DNA of 13,692 nt from Pseudomonadota bacterium (GTDB lineage: Bacteria; Pseudomonadota; Gammaproteobacteria; Pseudomonadales; Pseudomonadaceae): the NCBI GenBank assembly GCA_023431055.1, contig JAEYXX010000011.1, positions 1 through 13,692 on the forward strand, read 5' to 3'. Under the pieces are notes generated by a model. That model worked only from the letters and a program-made list of their open reading frames with translations, had not been told where the DNA came from and ran no database searches. This document shows, in pieces, positions 1 through 8,245 of the stretch; the stretch's first letter is position 1, and every line of letters starts with the position of its first letter. Position numbers and translations under genes: made by a program.

Positions 1-675
1 CGACGGCCCCTGGTACCAGGGCGCGCGCTCGCTCTTGTTGACCACATTGTCGCCCTTGAGCGCCGACATCGGGACGAAGTGCAGCGAGCTGGGCTGCATG
101 CCGATGCGCCCGGCGAACTGCAGGTAGTCGGCCTTGATCGCCTCGAACACGCCCTGATCGAAGTCCATCAGGTCCATCTTGTTGATGGCCACGACGATGT
201 GCTTGATGCCCAGCAGCGAGGCGATGAAGCTGTGCCGGCGGGTCTGGGTCTGCACGCCGTAGCGGGCGTCGACAAGGATGATCGCCAGGTCGCAGGTCGA
301 GGCGCCGGTGGCCATGTTGCGGGTGTACTGCTCGTGGCCCGGGGTGTCGGCGATGATGAACTTGCGCTTGGCGGTGGAGAAGTAGCGGTAGGCCACGTCG
401 ATGGTGATGCCCTGCTCGCGCTCGGCCTGCAGGCCGTCGACCAGCAGCGCCAGGTCGATGTCATCGCCGGTGGTACCGACCTTCTTCGAGTCCTTGGTGA
501 TGGCCTCCAGATGATCCTCATAGATCATCTTGGAATCATGCAGCAGGCGGCCGATCAGCGTGCTCTTGCCGTCATCGACATTGCCACAGGTGAGAAAGCG
601 CAGCAGTTCCTTGCGCTCGTGCTGGGCCAGGTAGGCGAGGATGTCCTCGCTGATCAGATCAGACTGGTGAGACAT
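1..675 (-). CDS. cysN: Sulfate adenylyltransferase subunit 1 (CysN, possibly CysNC fusion), N-terminal 225 residues only
   Basis: This is the GTPase subunit of ATP sulfurylase, which with CysD makes adenosine 5'-phosphosulfate from sulfate and ATP in the cytoplasm, driven by GTP hydrolysis. The minus-strand frame is open from ATG at 675 to the window edge and begins [16 protein letters not shown]. The GTPase motifs are visible in order: P-loop GNVDDGKST at residues 31-39, a GIT switch-I element near 89-91, DTPGHE at 110-115 and NKMD at 165-168. A GGAG ribosome site lies about 7 bases before the ATG. The gene runs off the left edge, so whether it carries a C-terminal APS kinase (CysC) domain, common in Pseudomonas, cannot be told. 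It should be co-transcribed with cysD, but a foreign-looking four-helix-bundle gene lies between them. The family call is certain; only the fusion state is open. Confidence 0.96.
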   Translation of the reverse strand, partial: MSHQSDLISEDILAYLAQHERKELLRFLTCGNVDDGKSTLIGRLLHDSKMIYEDHLEAITKDSKKVGTTGDDIDLALLVDGLQAEREQGITIDVAYRYFSTAKRKFIIADTPGHEQYTRNMATGASTCDLAIILVDARYGVQTQTRRHSFIASLLGIKHIVVAINKMDLMDFDQGVFEAIKADYLQFAGRIGMQPSSLHFVPMSALKGDNVVNKSERAPWYQGPS

Positions 676-686
676 TTTTGGCTCCA

Positions 687-717
687 GGCTGCAAGCTGCA
701 GGCGGCAGGCTTACAGC
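687..717. repeat. Left inverted-repeat arm of the IVP cassette
   Basis: The arm reads GGCTGCAAGCTGCAGGCGGC and continues with AGGCTTACAGC. It is built of degenerate 6-7 base units of the form GCARGCT. It is the imperfect inverse of the right arm at 1084-1116 and lies just upstream of the cysN ribosome site. From memory, similar GCAAGCT/GCAGGCT-type strings recur between genes in several Pseudomonas genomes; this was not checked. Confidence 0.6.
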
Positions 718-724
718 ACAAAAA

Positions 725-1066
725 TCATTCAGAAATAAGACCTATCAGGCCAGTCAACATTCGCGATATCCGCAAGGACTCTTCAAGCCACAGGTTGGCG
801 ACAGACTGGCTGATATAGCCGATATCGGCGCCGATGAGGACCTGCGTTCTCAGCTCCGCGCAGGAGCCTTTGGCAATCCACAGAAATCGACACTTCTCCT
901 TGTCGCTTCCCCTCTCCATTCCCTCGGCAATATTGCTGGGAATGGACAAAGCCGAACGAGTGATCTGATCCCTGAAACCGTAATCACGGCACTCGCTAAA
1001 GCCCTTGTATACATCCACTGTCAGCGCCCGGGCGCGCTGCCAGACCTCAAGCCGCTCAAAGTCCAT
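725..1066 (-). CDS. Four-helix-bundle protein of the 23S rRNA intervening-sequence (IVP/S23) family
   Basis: This 113-residue protein is all alpha-helical by pattern and matches the IVP/S23 family. It has F-x2-L-x2-W at residues 3-9, the family core [16 protein letters not shown] at 34-49 with an Arg/Lys-rich stretch after it (to about 60), and AKGSCAEL at 65-72. Its length fits the family norm of about 110-125. The ATG at 1066 has a GGAG ribosome site about 9 bases upstream, and the gene ends with TGA at 725. The family is best known from ORFs in 23S rRNA insertions and is structurally related to Avd of diversity-generating retroelements; its biochemical role is unsettled. No reverse transcriptase, variable repeat or rRNA is in this window. 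It looks less GC-rich than cysD and cysN, which suggests acquisition. The family call is secure; the function is unknown. Confidence 0.9.
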   Translation of the reverse strand: MDFERLEVWQRARALTVDVYKGFSECRDYGFRDQITRSALSIPSNIAEGMERGSDKEKCRFLWIAKGSCAELRTQVLIGADIGYISQSVANLWLEESLRISRMLTGLIGLISE

Positions 1067-1083
1067 TTATCCACACTCCGCTT

Positions 1084-1116
1084 CTGCCTGAAGCCTGCAG
1101 CTTGTCGCCTGTAGCC
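1084..1116. repeat. Right inverted-repeat arm of the IVP cassette
   Basis: The arm reads CTGCCTGAAGCCTGCAGCTT and continues with GTCGCCTGTAGCC. It begins upstream of the ribosome site of the four-helix-bundle gene and ends 5 bases from the cysD stop codon. It mirrors the left arm at 687-717. Confidence 0.6.
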
Positions 1117-1121
1117 GCCCT

Positions 1122-2039
1122 TTAGAAGTAGCCCTGACGTTTCTTCTCTTCCATCGAACCCGCCTGGTCGTGGTCGATGACCCGGCCCTGGCGTTCGCTG
1201 GTCTTGGTCAGGAGCATCTCCTGGATGATTTCCGGCAGCGTGGTGGCGGTGGACTCCACCGCACCGGTCAGCGGGTAGCAGCCGAGGGTACGGAAACGCA
1301 CCATCTTCTTCTGGATACGGGCTTTCTCATCGTCCGACAGGTGCTCGAGGATGCGCTCGTCGTCGATCATGATCAGGGTGCCGTTCTTCTCGATCACTTC
1401 GCGCTCGGCGGCGAAGTACAGCGGCACGATCGGGATCTGCTCCAGGTAGATGTATTGCCAGATGTCCAACTCGGTCCAGTTCGACAGCGGGAAGACGCGG
1501 ATCGACTCGCCCTTCTTGACCTTGCCGTTGTACACGTTCCACAGCTCGGGGCGCTGGTTCTTCGGGTCCCAGCGGTGCTTGCTGTCGCGGAAGGAGTACA
1601 CGCGCTCCTTGGCGCGGGATTTCTCCTCGTCGCGGCGCGCGCCACCGAAGGCGGCGTCGAAGCCGTACTTGTCCAGCGCCTGCTTGAGGCCTTCGGTCTT
1701 CATCACGTCGGTGTGCTTGGCACTGCCGTAGGTGAAGGGGTTCATGTCCTGCGCCACACCATCGGGGTTGATGTGGGTCAGCAGTTCCAGACCATATTCA
1801 CTGACCATCTTCTCGCGAAAGCGATACATCTCCTGGAATTTCCAGCGCGTGTCGACGTGCAGTACCGGGAACGGCAACTTGCCAGGGAAGAACGCCTTGC
1901 GGGCCAGGTGCAGCATCACGGCTGAATCCTTGCCGATGGAATAGAGCATCACCGGGTTGTCGAATTCGGCGGCCACTTCACGAATGATGTGGATGCTTTC
2001 CGCCTCCAGCTGCTTCAGATGGGTCAATTTGTCGAGCAT
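1122..2039 (-). CDS. cysD: Sulfate adenylyltransferase subunit 2 (CysD)
   Basis: This is the catalytic subunit of ATP sulfurylase. It adenylylates sulfate to APS together with the GTPase CysN, the first step of assimilatory sulfate reduction. The 305-residue length is normal. The PP-loop motif SIGKDS is at residues 34-39. Other family signatures are [11 protein letters not shown] near 61-71, [15 protein letters not shown] near 132-146 and the C-terminal [10 protein letters not shown] segment ending KKRQGYF. The ATG at 2039 is preceded only by a weak GTGAG ribosome site. cysN follows downstream in the same direction, but about 450 bases away instead of the usual short spacing because of the intervening IVP cassette. 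Expression in this family is normally under CysB and sulfur limitation; a candidate promoter is annotated upstream. Confidence 0.98.
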   Translation of the reverse strand: MLDKLTHLKQLEAESIHIIREVAAEFDNPVMLYSIGKDSAVMLHLARKAFFPGKLPFPVLHVDTRWKFQEMYRFREKMVSEYGLELLTHINPDGVAQDMNPFTYGSAKHTDVMKTEGLKQALDKYGFDAAFGGARRDEEKSRAKERVYSFRDSKHRWDPKNQRPELWNVYNGKVKKGESIRVFPLSNWTELDIWQYIYLEQIPIVPLYFAAEREVIEKNGTLIMIDDERILEHLSDDEKARIQKKMVRFRTLGCYPLTGAVESTATTLPEIIQEMLLTKTSERQGRVIDHDQAGSMEEKKRQGYF

Positions 2040-2108
2040 GGCTACTCACGGTTTGCTGTTATGGGGCCGGCGGGCCGTGTACGAGCGCGCACTCTATCAC
2101 AGCGTCTG

Positions 2109-2138
2109 CTTATACTCAGGACGCCAGTTAGACCGAAA
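2109..2138 (-). promoter_or_regulatory. Candidate sigma-70 promoter of cysD-cysN
   Basis: Read on the minus strand, TTTCGG (2133-2138) and TATAAG (2109-2114) are separated by 18 bases and lie about 70 bases before the cysD ATG. The -10 is good and the -35 is poor, as expected for a promoter that needs an activator such as CysB. No CysB site was identified with confidence. Confidence 0.4.
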
Positions 2139-2156
2139 CGATCTAGCGTTATGCCT

Positions 2157-2168
2157 GCCCGTACGGGC
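2157..2168. repeat. Perfect 12-bp palindrome just after the Nif3-like gene
   Basis: GCCCGTACGGGC is perfectly self-complementary and begins 3 bases beyond the TGA of the Nif3-like gene. No T-run follows it on the minus strand, so it is not a standard intrinsic terminator. It could be a protein-binding site in the cysD upstream region or a weak RNA hairpin. Confidence 0.45.
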
Positions 2169-2171
2169 GAT

Positions 2172-2930
2172 TCAGATCGGGTTGGGGCAGTCGATGAACA
2201 GGTGTTCGAGGGCGAAACGCCGTGCCAGATAATCCCCCAGCGCCTGCACGCCGTAGCGCTCGGTGGCATGATGGCCAGCAGCGATGAAGCTCACGCCATT
2301 CTCACGCGCACTATGGAAAGTCTGCTCGGAGGCCTCGCCGGTCAGGTAAAGGTCGACACCGGCAGCAATCGCCTGGTCGATATAGCCCTGCCCGCCACCC
2401 GTGCACCAGCCGACGCGACGGATCAGCCCGTCGCCCTCGACCAGCAGCGGCTCACGCCCCAGCGCTTGCTGCACGTGCCGGGCGAAGTCGGCCGCGCTCA
2501 TCGGCTCCTCCAGCGAGCCAACGAGGCCAACGGTGCGCGGATTCTCCGGTTCGAGCGGGCCCTCGACGACGATGCCCAACTGCCGTGCGAGCTGCACGTT
2601 GTTGCCCACCTCGGGGTGCACATCCAGCGGCAGGTGATAGGCCAGCAGGCTGATGTCGTTGGCCAGCAGCGCTTTCAGGCGACGCTGTTTCATGCCGGTG
2701 ACACAGGGGGTCTCGCCCTTCCAGAAATAGCCATGATGCACCAGCAGCACATCAGCCTCGGCCTCGATGGCCGCCTCGATCAGCGCCTGACTCGCGGTGA
2801 CGCCGCTGACGATGCGGCTGACCTGCGGACGACCCTCGACCTGAAGGCCATTGGGGCAGTAATCATTGATACGCGACGCGTTCAGAAAAGCGTCAGCTTC
2901 TTCCACTAGCGTGGACAGGGCAATGGCCAT
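2172..2930 (-). CDS. Nif3-like / DUF34 dinuclear metal-centre protein (YbgI family)
   Basis: This 252-residue cytoplasmic protein is of the Nif3/YbgI family, whose members bind two metal ions. Visible metal-site segments are HHGYFWKGE at residues 65-73, HLPLDVHPEVGNN at 99-111 and GHHATER at 219-225. The N-terminal DYCPNGLQVEG at 23-33 is typical. The length matches the short bacterial form without the extra central domain. The ATG at 2928-2930 has an AGGAA ribosome site 5 bases upstream and no better alternative. The gene diverges from algW. The molecular function of the family is not firmly known (a GTP cyclohydrolase-like annotation is historical), so no reaction is assigned. Confidence 0.93.
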   Translation of the reverse strand: MAIALSTLVEEADAFLNASRINDYCPNGLQVEGRPQVSRIVSGVTASQALIEAAIEAEADVLLVHHGYFWKGETPCVTGMKQRRLKALLANDISLLAYHLPLDVHPEVGNNVQLARQLGIVVEGPLEPENPRTVGLVGSLEEPMSAADFARHVQQALGREPLLVEGDGLIRRVGWCTGGGQGYIDQAIAAGVDLYLTGEASEQTFHSARENGVSFIAAGHHATERYGVQALGDYLARRFALEHLFIDCPNPI

Positions 2931-2959
2931 GAAGATTCCTCACAAGCTGTTGCGGGCCG

Positions 2960-2989
2960 CTGCCTAATTGGCGAGCACCTCACTATAAT
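2960..2989 (+). promoter_or_regulatory. Promoter of algW with consensus -10
   Basis: A perfect TATAAT lies at 2984-2989, about 50 bases before the algW ATG. The hexamer 17 bases upstream (TGCCTA) is a poor -35. The opposite strand reads TATAGT at 2982-2987, so a divergent -10 for the Nif3-like gene could overlap this one. Confidence 0.55.
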
Positions 2990-3040
2990 GCGCCACCTTA
3001 AGGGCGACATTTGGCCCCCGCAACCCTCAGGATTGTCTCG

Positions 3041-4183
<1,143 letters not shown>

Positions 4184-4222
4184 TCGACCTGCATTTTCAT
4201 CTGGGAACTTTTCTCGATTGAG

Positions 4223-4250
4223 GTTATTGTAATGTTATTACATCAATAAC
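4223..4250. promoter_or_regulatory. AT-rich dyad, likely operator of the TonB receptor operon
   Basis: GTTATTGTAAT (4223-4233) and ATTACATCAATAAC (4237-4250) form an 11-bp inverted repeat with a 3-base centre and a 2-base bulge. Inside it, TGTAAT-N3-ATTACA is a perfect dyad (4228-4242). It stands out in GC-rich sequence 20 bases before the TTG start. Its core agrees at many positions with the TGTTATA-N-TATAACA type box I recall for Zur; it fits a 19-bp Fur box less well. No T-run follows, so a terminator of algW is less likely. The regulator's identity is inference. Confidence 0.5.
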
Positions 4251-4269
4251 AGTCGATTGGAGTCTCCCC

Positions 4270-6351
4270 TTGCGCGCCACTACCGTCCTGCTTGCCGGCA
4301 GCCTACTGACCCCTTGCGTCGTTGCCGCCGAATCACCTGCTCAGTTGGCTGACAGCATCATCAGCGCGCCCGGCGAACAGGCCGATGGGCCGGTGCAGGG
4401 CTATCGCGCCAAACGCTCGGCCAGCGCCACCCGCACCGACACGCCGATCGACGAAATCCCCCAGGCCATCAGCGTAGTGCCCGCGCAGGTGCTGGAAGAT
4501 CTTGGCAGCAGCCGTATCGACCGCGCCCTGGACTTCGCCGGCGGCGTGTCGCGGCAGAACAACTTCGGCGGCCTGACCTTCCTCAACTACAGCGTGCGCG
4601 GCTTCACCACCGGCGAGCTGTACCGCAACGGCTTCGCCATCAACCGCGGCAGCTACAGCTCACCAGACGCCTCGGCAATCGAACGCCTGGAGGTGCTCAA
4701 GGGCCCGGCCGCCGCCCTGTATGGCCGCGGTGATCCGGGCGGGCTGGTCAACATCGTCACCAAGCGTCCGCAACAGGAGGCCTTCACCCAGTTCAAGGCC
4801 AGTGCCGGACGTTGGGATCGCTACCGCAGCAGCCTAGACGTCAATACTCCGCTGAACGACGAGGGCACGCTGCTCTTGCGCGTGAATCTGGCGGTGGAGG
4901 ACAACGGCAGCTTCCGCGACCGCGTCGGCAATCAGCGGCAAATCGTCAACCCGACCCTGACCTGGCAGCTGTCGCCAAACACCCTGCTGATGATCGACAG
5001 CGAGTTCTCGCGCACCGACTCGGTGTTCGACCGCGGCATTCCCGCCGTCGGCGGCAAGATGGGGGCGGTCAAGCATTCGACCTTCCTCGGCGAACCCAAC
5101 GACGGCAAGATCCGCAACGATAACCAGCTGCTGCAGGTCAGTCTCGAGCACTATCTGAACGATGCCTGGAAACTGCGCCTGGCCAGCCATTACAGCCAGG
5201 GCACGCTGGACGGCAACAGCTCCGAGCCGTCGCGACTGATCGGCGATCAGGTCACGCGCTTTTACCGCGAGCGCAGTTTCGAATGGAACGACAGCATCAC
5301 TCAGGCCGAACTGCACGGACAGTTCGACCTGGCCGGCTGGCAGCACCAGACGCTGCTGGGCCTGGAGTACGAGAACTACCGCAACAGCCAGAAGTACCCG
5401 CAGAGCGTCACCGGCCTGGGCTACGGCCTGAACATCTACAACCCGATCTATGGCCAGCCCAAACCGCCCATCGTCAATCCCAACGACTTTCACGAGCACA
5501 CGGAAAGCTACGCCCTCAATCTGCAGGACCAGATCACCTTCAGCGAGCGCTGGAGCGGCCTGCTCGGCGTGCGCCTGGAGCGCTTCGAGCAGACGGCACT
5601 GAACCGCAGCACGCGGGTCAGCAACGAGCAGACCAAGGAGGTCGCCACCCCGCGCGCCGGCGTGCTCTACCTGCTGACGCCGGAAGTCGGCGTGTTCGCC
5701 AACGCCTCCATGTCGTTCAAGCCCAACGCCATCGGTGCCCAGGGCCAGGTTTTCAAACCGGAAAAAGGCCTCGGCTACGAGACCGGCCTCAAGCTGGACC
5801 TGTTCGATAGTCGCCTCGGCGCCACGGTGGCGCTGTTCCATATCGACAAGGAAAACGTGCTGACCGCCGACCCGAACAACCCCGGCGACAGCGTCGCCGC
5901 CGGCAAGGCCCGCAGCCAGGGCCTGGACCTGCAGGTCAGCGGTCAGATCACCGATGCCGTACGAGTGATAGGTGCTTACGCCTACATCGACGCCGAGGTG
6001 ACCAAGGACAACAGCATCCCCGAGGGCAGCGACCTGCTAGGCATCGCCCGCAACAGCGCCAGCCTGATGGGCGTCTACCAGTTCCAGAGCGGCTCGCTGC
6101 AAGGCTCGGAGCTTGGTGCCGCGGTCAACTACGTCGGCGACCGCTCCGGGCAGACCGGCAGCAACTTCGAGCTGCCGGCCTACACCACGGTCGATCTGCT
6201 GGCCCGCTGGCAGGCCACCAAGGACCTGAACCTGGGCCTGAACCTCAACAACCTGTTCGATCGCAAGTACTACGAGCGCTCGTTCAACAACGTCTGGGTC
6301 ATGCCCGGCGATCCCCGTAACCTCAGCGTCAGCCTGACGCTCAACCTGTGA
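4270..6351 (+). CDS. TonB-dependent outer-membrane receptor (siderophore-receptor type)
   Basis: This 693-residue outer-membrane receptor takes up a metal chelate with energy from TonB-ExbBD. In order it shows a signal peptide (1-20, ending VVAA before Glu21), a candidate TonB box DSIIS at 28-32, a plug domain starting near DEIPQAISVVPAQVLEDL with RLEVLKGPAAALYGRGDPGG, and a beta barrel ending NLFDRKYYERSF...LSVSLTLNL. The YRAKRSASATRTDTP stretch before the plug is typical of hydroxamate-type siderophore receptors (FoxA/FhuE-like). There is no N-terminal signalling (STN) domain, so no FecIR-type surface signalling. The start is TTG at 4270 with GGAG 7 bases upstream; no in-frame ATG exists between it and an upstream stop at 4219. 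The last residue is Leu rather than the usual Phe or Trp. The DUF4198 gene follows after 13 bases. The ligand cannot be named from sequence. Confidence 0.93.
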   Translation: MRATTVLLAGSLLTPCVVAAESPAQLADSIISAPGEQADGPVQGYRAKRSASATRTDTPIDEIPQAISVVPAQVLEDLGSSRIDRALDFAGGVSRQNNFGGLTFLNYSVRGFTTGELYRNGFAINRGSYSSPDASAIERLEVLKGPAAALYGRGDPGGLVNIVTKRPQQEAFTQFKASAGRWDRYRSSLDVNTPLNDEGTLLLRVNLAVEDNGSFRDRVGNQRQIVNPTLTWQLSPNTLLMIDSEFSRTDSVFDRGIPAVGGKMGAVKHSTFLGEPNDGKIRNDNQLLQVSLEHYLNDAWKLRLASHYSQGTLDGNSSEPSRLIGDQVTRFYRERSFEWNDSITQAELHGQFDLAGWQHQTLLGLEYENYRNSQKYPQSVTGLGYGLNIYNPIYGQPKPPIVNPNDFHEHTESYALNLQDQITFSERWSGLLGVRLERFEQTALNRSTRVSNEQTKEVATPRAGVLYLLTPEVGVFANASMSFKPNAIGAQGQVFKPEKGLGYETGLKLDLFDSRLGATVALFHIDKENVLTADPNNPGDSVAAGKARSQGLDLQVSGQITDAVRVIGAYAYIDAEVTKDNSIPEGSDLLGIARNSASLMGVYQFQSGSLQGSELGAAVNYVGDRSGQTGSNFELPAYTTVDLLARWQATKDLNLGLNLNNLFDRKYYERSFNNVWVMPGDPRNLSVSLTLNL

Positions 6352-6364
6352 ATTGGAGATATTC

Positions 6365-7084
6365 ATGCGCATTCCCGCCTGCCTGCTGCTCGCCGGCCTG
6401 TTCGCCAGCAGTAGCGTTCTCGCCCACGGCCTGTGGACCGAGGAGCGACGTGGCAACATCGAAGTGGTCTATGGCCACGGAGCCGAAGACAACGCCTTCA
6501 AGCCGGAGAAGATCAGCGGTGCCTGGGCCTATGATGCCGCGGGCAAGATGGTTCCGGTGACCGTCGAACGCCTGGCCGACCATGCACGCCTGCAACCCTT
6601 GAAGAAACCCGCCGTACTTGGTGTCGCGCTGGACAACGGCGCCTGGTCGAAAACCCCGGAAGGCCAGTGGATCAACCAGGGTCGCAGCCAGGTGCCGAAT
6701 TCGACCCAGTCGCTGCACACCTACAAGTACAGCCTGGCGATCTATGCCGAAGGCGCCAAGCTACCCGCACTGGATCAGTTAAAGCTGGTCATCGTGCCGG
6801 AAGTCGACCCACTCAAGGTCGGCCCAGGCAAGCCCCTGCCGGTGCGCGTGCTGGTGGACGGCAAGCCAATGAAAGGGGTCGAATTGATCGGTGACTACCG
6901 CGGCGCACCGCATGAGGTCAGCGCGGTAACCGATGCCGAGGGGCGTGCCCAGGTCACGGTGCGCAACGAAGGGCTGAATATCATCAGCGCCGAAGTGAGC
7001 CTGCCGGTGGAGAACGATGCCGATATCGAGACCCGCGGCCTGTTCACCTCGCTGACCTTTCTCGGCGAAGCGCACCACGAGTGA
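6365..7084 (+). CDS. Periplasmic DUF4198-family protein, possible metal-binding partner of the receptor
   Basis: This 239-residue exported protein has a signal peptide (1-20, ending SSSVLA). Cleavage there would leave His21 as the mature N-terminus (HGLWTEE). More histidines follow at YGHGAED, and the protein ends AHHE. The body reads as beta-rich domains, with a C-terminal Ig-like segment (KVGPGKPLPVRVLVDGKP to TDAEGRAQVTV). This layout fits DUF4198, a family linked in domain databases to nickel/cobalt uptake (NikM-like). The ATG at 6365 has GGAGA 5 bases upstream; a TTG at 6353 in the same frame is rejected. It lies 13 bases after the receptor stop, so the two are surely co-transcribed, and a terminator follows. 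A metal-handling role is inferred from family and context, not shown. Confidence 0.82.
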   Translation: MRIPACLLLAGLFASSSVLAHGLWTEERRGNIEVVYGHGAEDNAFKPEKISGAWAYDAAGKMVPVTVERLADHARLQPLKKPAVLGVALDNGAWSKTPEGQWINQGRSQVPNSTQSLHTYKYSLAIYAEGAKLPALDQLKLVIVPEVDPLKVGPGKPLPVRVLVDGKPMKGVELIGDYRGAPHEVSAVTDAEGRAQVTVRNEGLNIISAEVSLPVENDADIETRGLFTSLTFLGEAHHE

Positions 7085-7105
7085 TACCCACCAAAATCGC
7101 GCATG

Positions 7106-7142
7106 AAAAAGCCGGTAGCGCGTGAGCGGTACCGGCTTTTTT
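7106..7142. terminator. Bidirectional intrinsic terminator between the DUF4198 gene and hisC
   Basis: AAAAAGCCGGTA (7106-7117) and TACCGGCTTTTT (7130-7141) form a perfect 12-bp inverted repeat around a 12-base loop. With T-runs on both strands it serves the convergent DUF4198 gene (plus) and hisC (minus), whose stops lie about 20 and 15 bases away. Confidence 0.92.
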
Positions 7143-7156
7143 GCGAGCCGTCTGAA

Positions 7157-8209
7157 TTACAGGTTTTGCAGGGCGTCCAGCAAAGCCTGATTCTGCTCCG
7201 CCGTACCGATGGTGATACGCAGGAACTGGGCGATGCGCTGCTGCTTGAAGTGACGCACGATCACGCCCTGCTCACGTAGGCCTGCTGCCAGAGCGGCGGC
7301 ATCCTTACCCGGATGGCGGGCGAAGACGAAGTTGGCCGCGGAGGGCAGCACTTCGAAGCCCAGCGCTTGTAGCCCCGCAACGACCGCCTCGCGGCTGTCG
7401 ATCACCTGCTTACAGGTCTGCTCGAAGTACTCGCGATCCTCGAACGCCGCCGCCGCGCCGGCGATGGCCATGCGATCGAGGGGGTAGGAGTTGAAGCTGT
7501 TCTTGATCCGCTCCAGCGCTTCGATCAGGTCCGGGTGACCGACCGCGATACCGACGCGCAGACCGGCGAGCGAACGCGACTTGGACAGGGTCTGGGTGAC
7601 CAGCAGATTCGGGTACTTGTCGACCAAAGCGATGGCGCTCTGGCCGCCAAAGTCGATGTAGGCCTCATCGACCAGCACCACCGAATCCGGGCTGCCCTGC
7701 AGCAGACGCTCGACAGCCTCGAGCGGCAGCAGGCAACCGGTCGGCGCGTTGGGATTGGGGAAGATGATGCCGCCATTGGGCTGGGCATAGTCTTCGACGC
7801 GGATCTGGAACTCATCATCCAGCGCGATCTGCGCGAAGTCGATGCCGTACAGGCCGCAGTACACCGGATAGAAGCTGTAGCTGATATCCGGGAACAGCAG
7901 TGGTGCCTCGTGCTGGAACAGACCATGGAAAGCGTGTGCCAGCACCTCGTCGGAGCCATTGCCGACAAACACCTGAGCGGTGCTCACGCCGTAATAGTCG
8001 GCGACCGCCTGTTTCAGCCGGTCGCCGTTGGGATCCGGATACAGACGCAGGTCGTCGTTGACCTCGGCCTGCATCGCCGCGATGGCCTTGGGCGACGGGC
8101 CGTAGGGGTTCTCGTTGGTGTTGAGCTTGACCAGCTTGCTCAGCTTGGGCTGCTCGCCCGGCACATAGGGCACCAGGTCCTTGACGAAGGGGCTCCAGAA
8201 TTTGCTCAT
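7157..8209 (-). CDS. hisC: Histidinol-phosphate aminotransferase (HisC)
   Basis: This PLP enzyme converts imidazole-acetol phosphate and glutamate to histidinol phosphate in histidine synthesis. At 350 residues it is normal for the HisC family of fold-type I aminotransferases. Key sites are [11 protein letters not shown] near 30-40, GNGSDE at 83-88, the NPNAPTG turn at 152-158, DEAYIDFG at 181-188, the Schiff-base Lys210 in [12 protein letters not shown], and an Arg near 340 in FLRITIG. The ATG at 8209 has AAGG 5 bases upstream. It is the last gene of hisG-hisD-hisC; the 80-base gap from hisD holds a REP-like hairpin. Pseudomonas often has a second hisC paralogue elsewhere, so this corresponds to the one linked to algW (hisC1 in P. 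aeruginosa). Confidence 0.97.
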   Translation of the reverse strand: MSKFWSPFVKDLVPYVPGEQPKLSKLVKLNTNENPYGPSPKAIAAMQAEVNDDLRLYPDPNGDRLKQAVADYYGVSTAQVFVGNGSDEVLAHAFHGLFQHEAPLLFPDISYSFYPVYCGLYGIDFAQIALDDEFQIRVEDYAQPNGGIIFPNPNAPTGCLLPLEAVERLLQGSPDSVVLVDEAYIDFGGQSAIALVDKYPNLLVTQTLSKSRSLAGLRVGIAVGHPDLIEALERIKNSFNSYPLDRMAIAGAAAAFEDREYFEQTCKQVIDSREAVVAGLQALGFEVLPSAANFVFARHPGKDAAALAAGLREQGVIVRHFKQQRIAQFLRITIGTAEQNQALLDALQNL

Positions 8210-8245
8210 CTGCCCTTCTCTCCTCGAATGCTTGAGTTGTCTTAT

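Larger units (their letters stand above)
687..1116 (-). mobile_element. Putative IVS-like cassette: four-helix-bundle ORF bounded by inverted repeats, inside the cysD-cysN operon
   Basis: The unit consists of a left arm (687-717), the IVP-family gene (725-1066) and a right arm (1084-1116). Reverse-complementing the right arm and aligning it with the left arm gives about 20 identities in the first 26 positions, including an 8-base block GCAGGCTT. The unit starts 5 bases after the cysD stop and ends 11 bases before the cysN ATG, so it fills the whole spacer and points the same way as the operon. In transcribed RNA the arms could pair and put the ORF in a loop. That is the layout known for intervening sequences in bacterial 23S rRNA, whose ORFs encode this same protein family. 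No transposase or clear target-site duplication is seen. Mobility is inference; the repeats and ORF are directly visible. Confidence 0.5.

Noticed and set aside
79..738. 219-codon open frame on the plus strand over cysN
   Set aside because: cysN is unmistakable on the opposite strand with all GTPase motifs; the plus-strand protein is a shadow.
725..1066. Diversity-generating retroelement accessory gene (avd)
   Set aside because: The fold family is related, but there is no reverse transcriptase, template repeat or variable repeat nearby.
3011..3040. Upstream TTG start for algW
   Set aside because: No ribosome site precedes it, and the ATG at 3041 has a good one and gives the family's normal N-terminus.
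4223..4250. Intrinsic terminator of algW
   Set aside because: The hairpin is AT-rich and not followed by a T-run; its position by the receptor start fits an operator better.
4834..5841. 335-codon open frame on the minus strand inside the TonB receptor
   Set aside because: Shadow of the receptor gene in the opposite direction; no ribosome site or domain.
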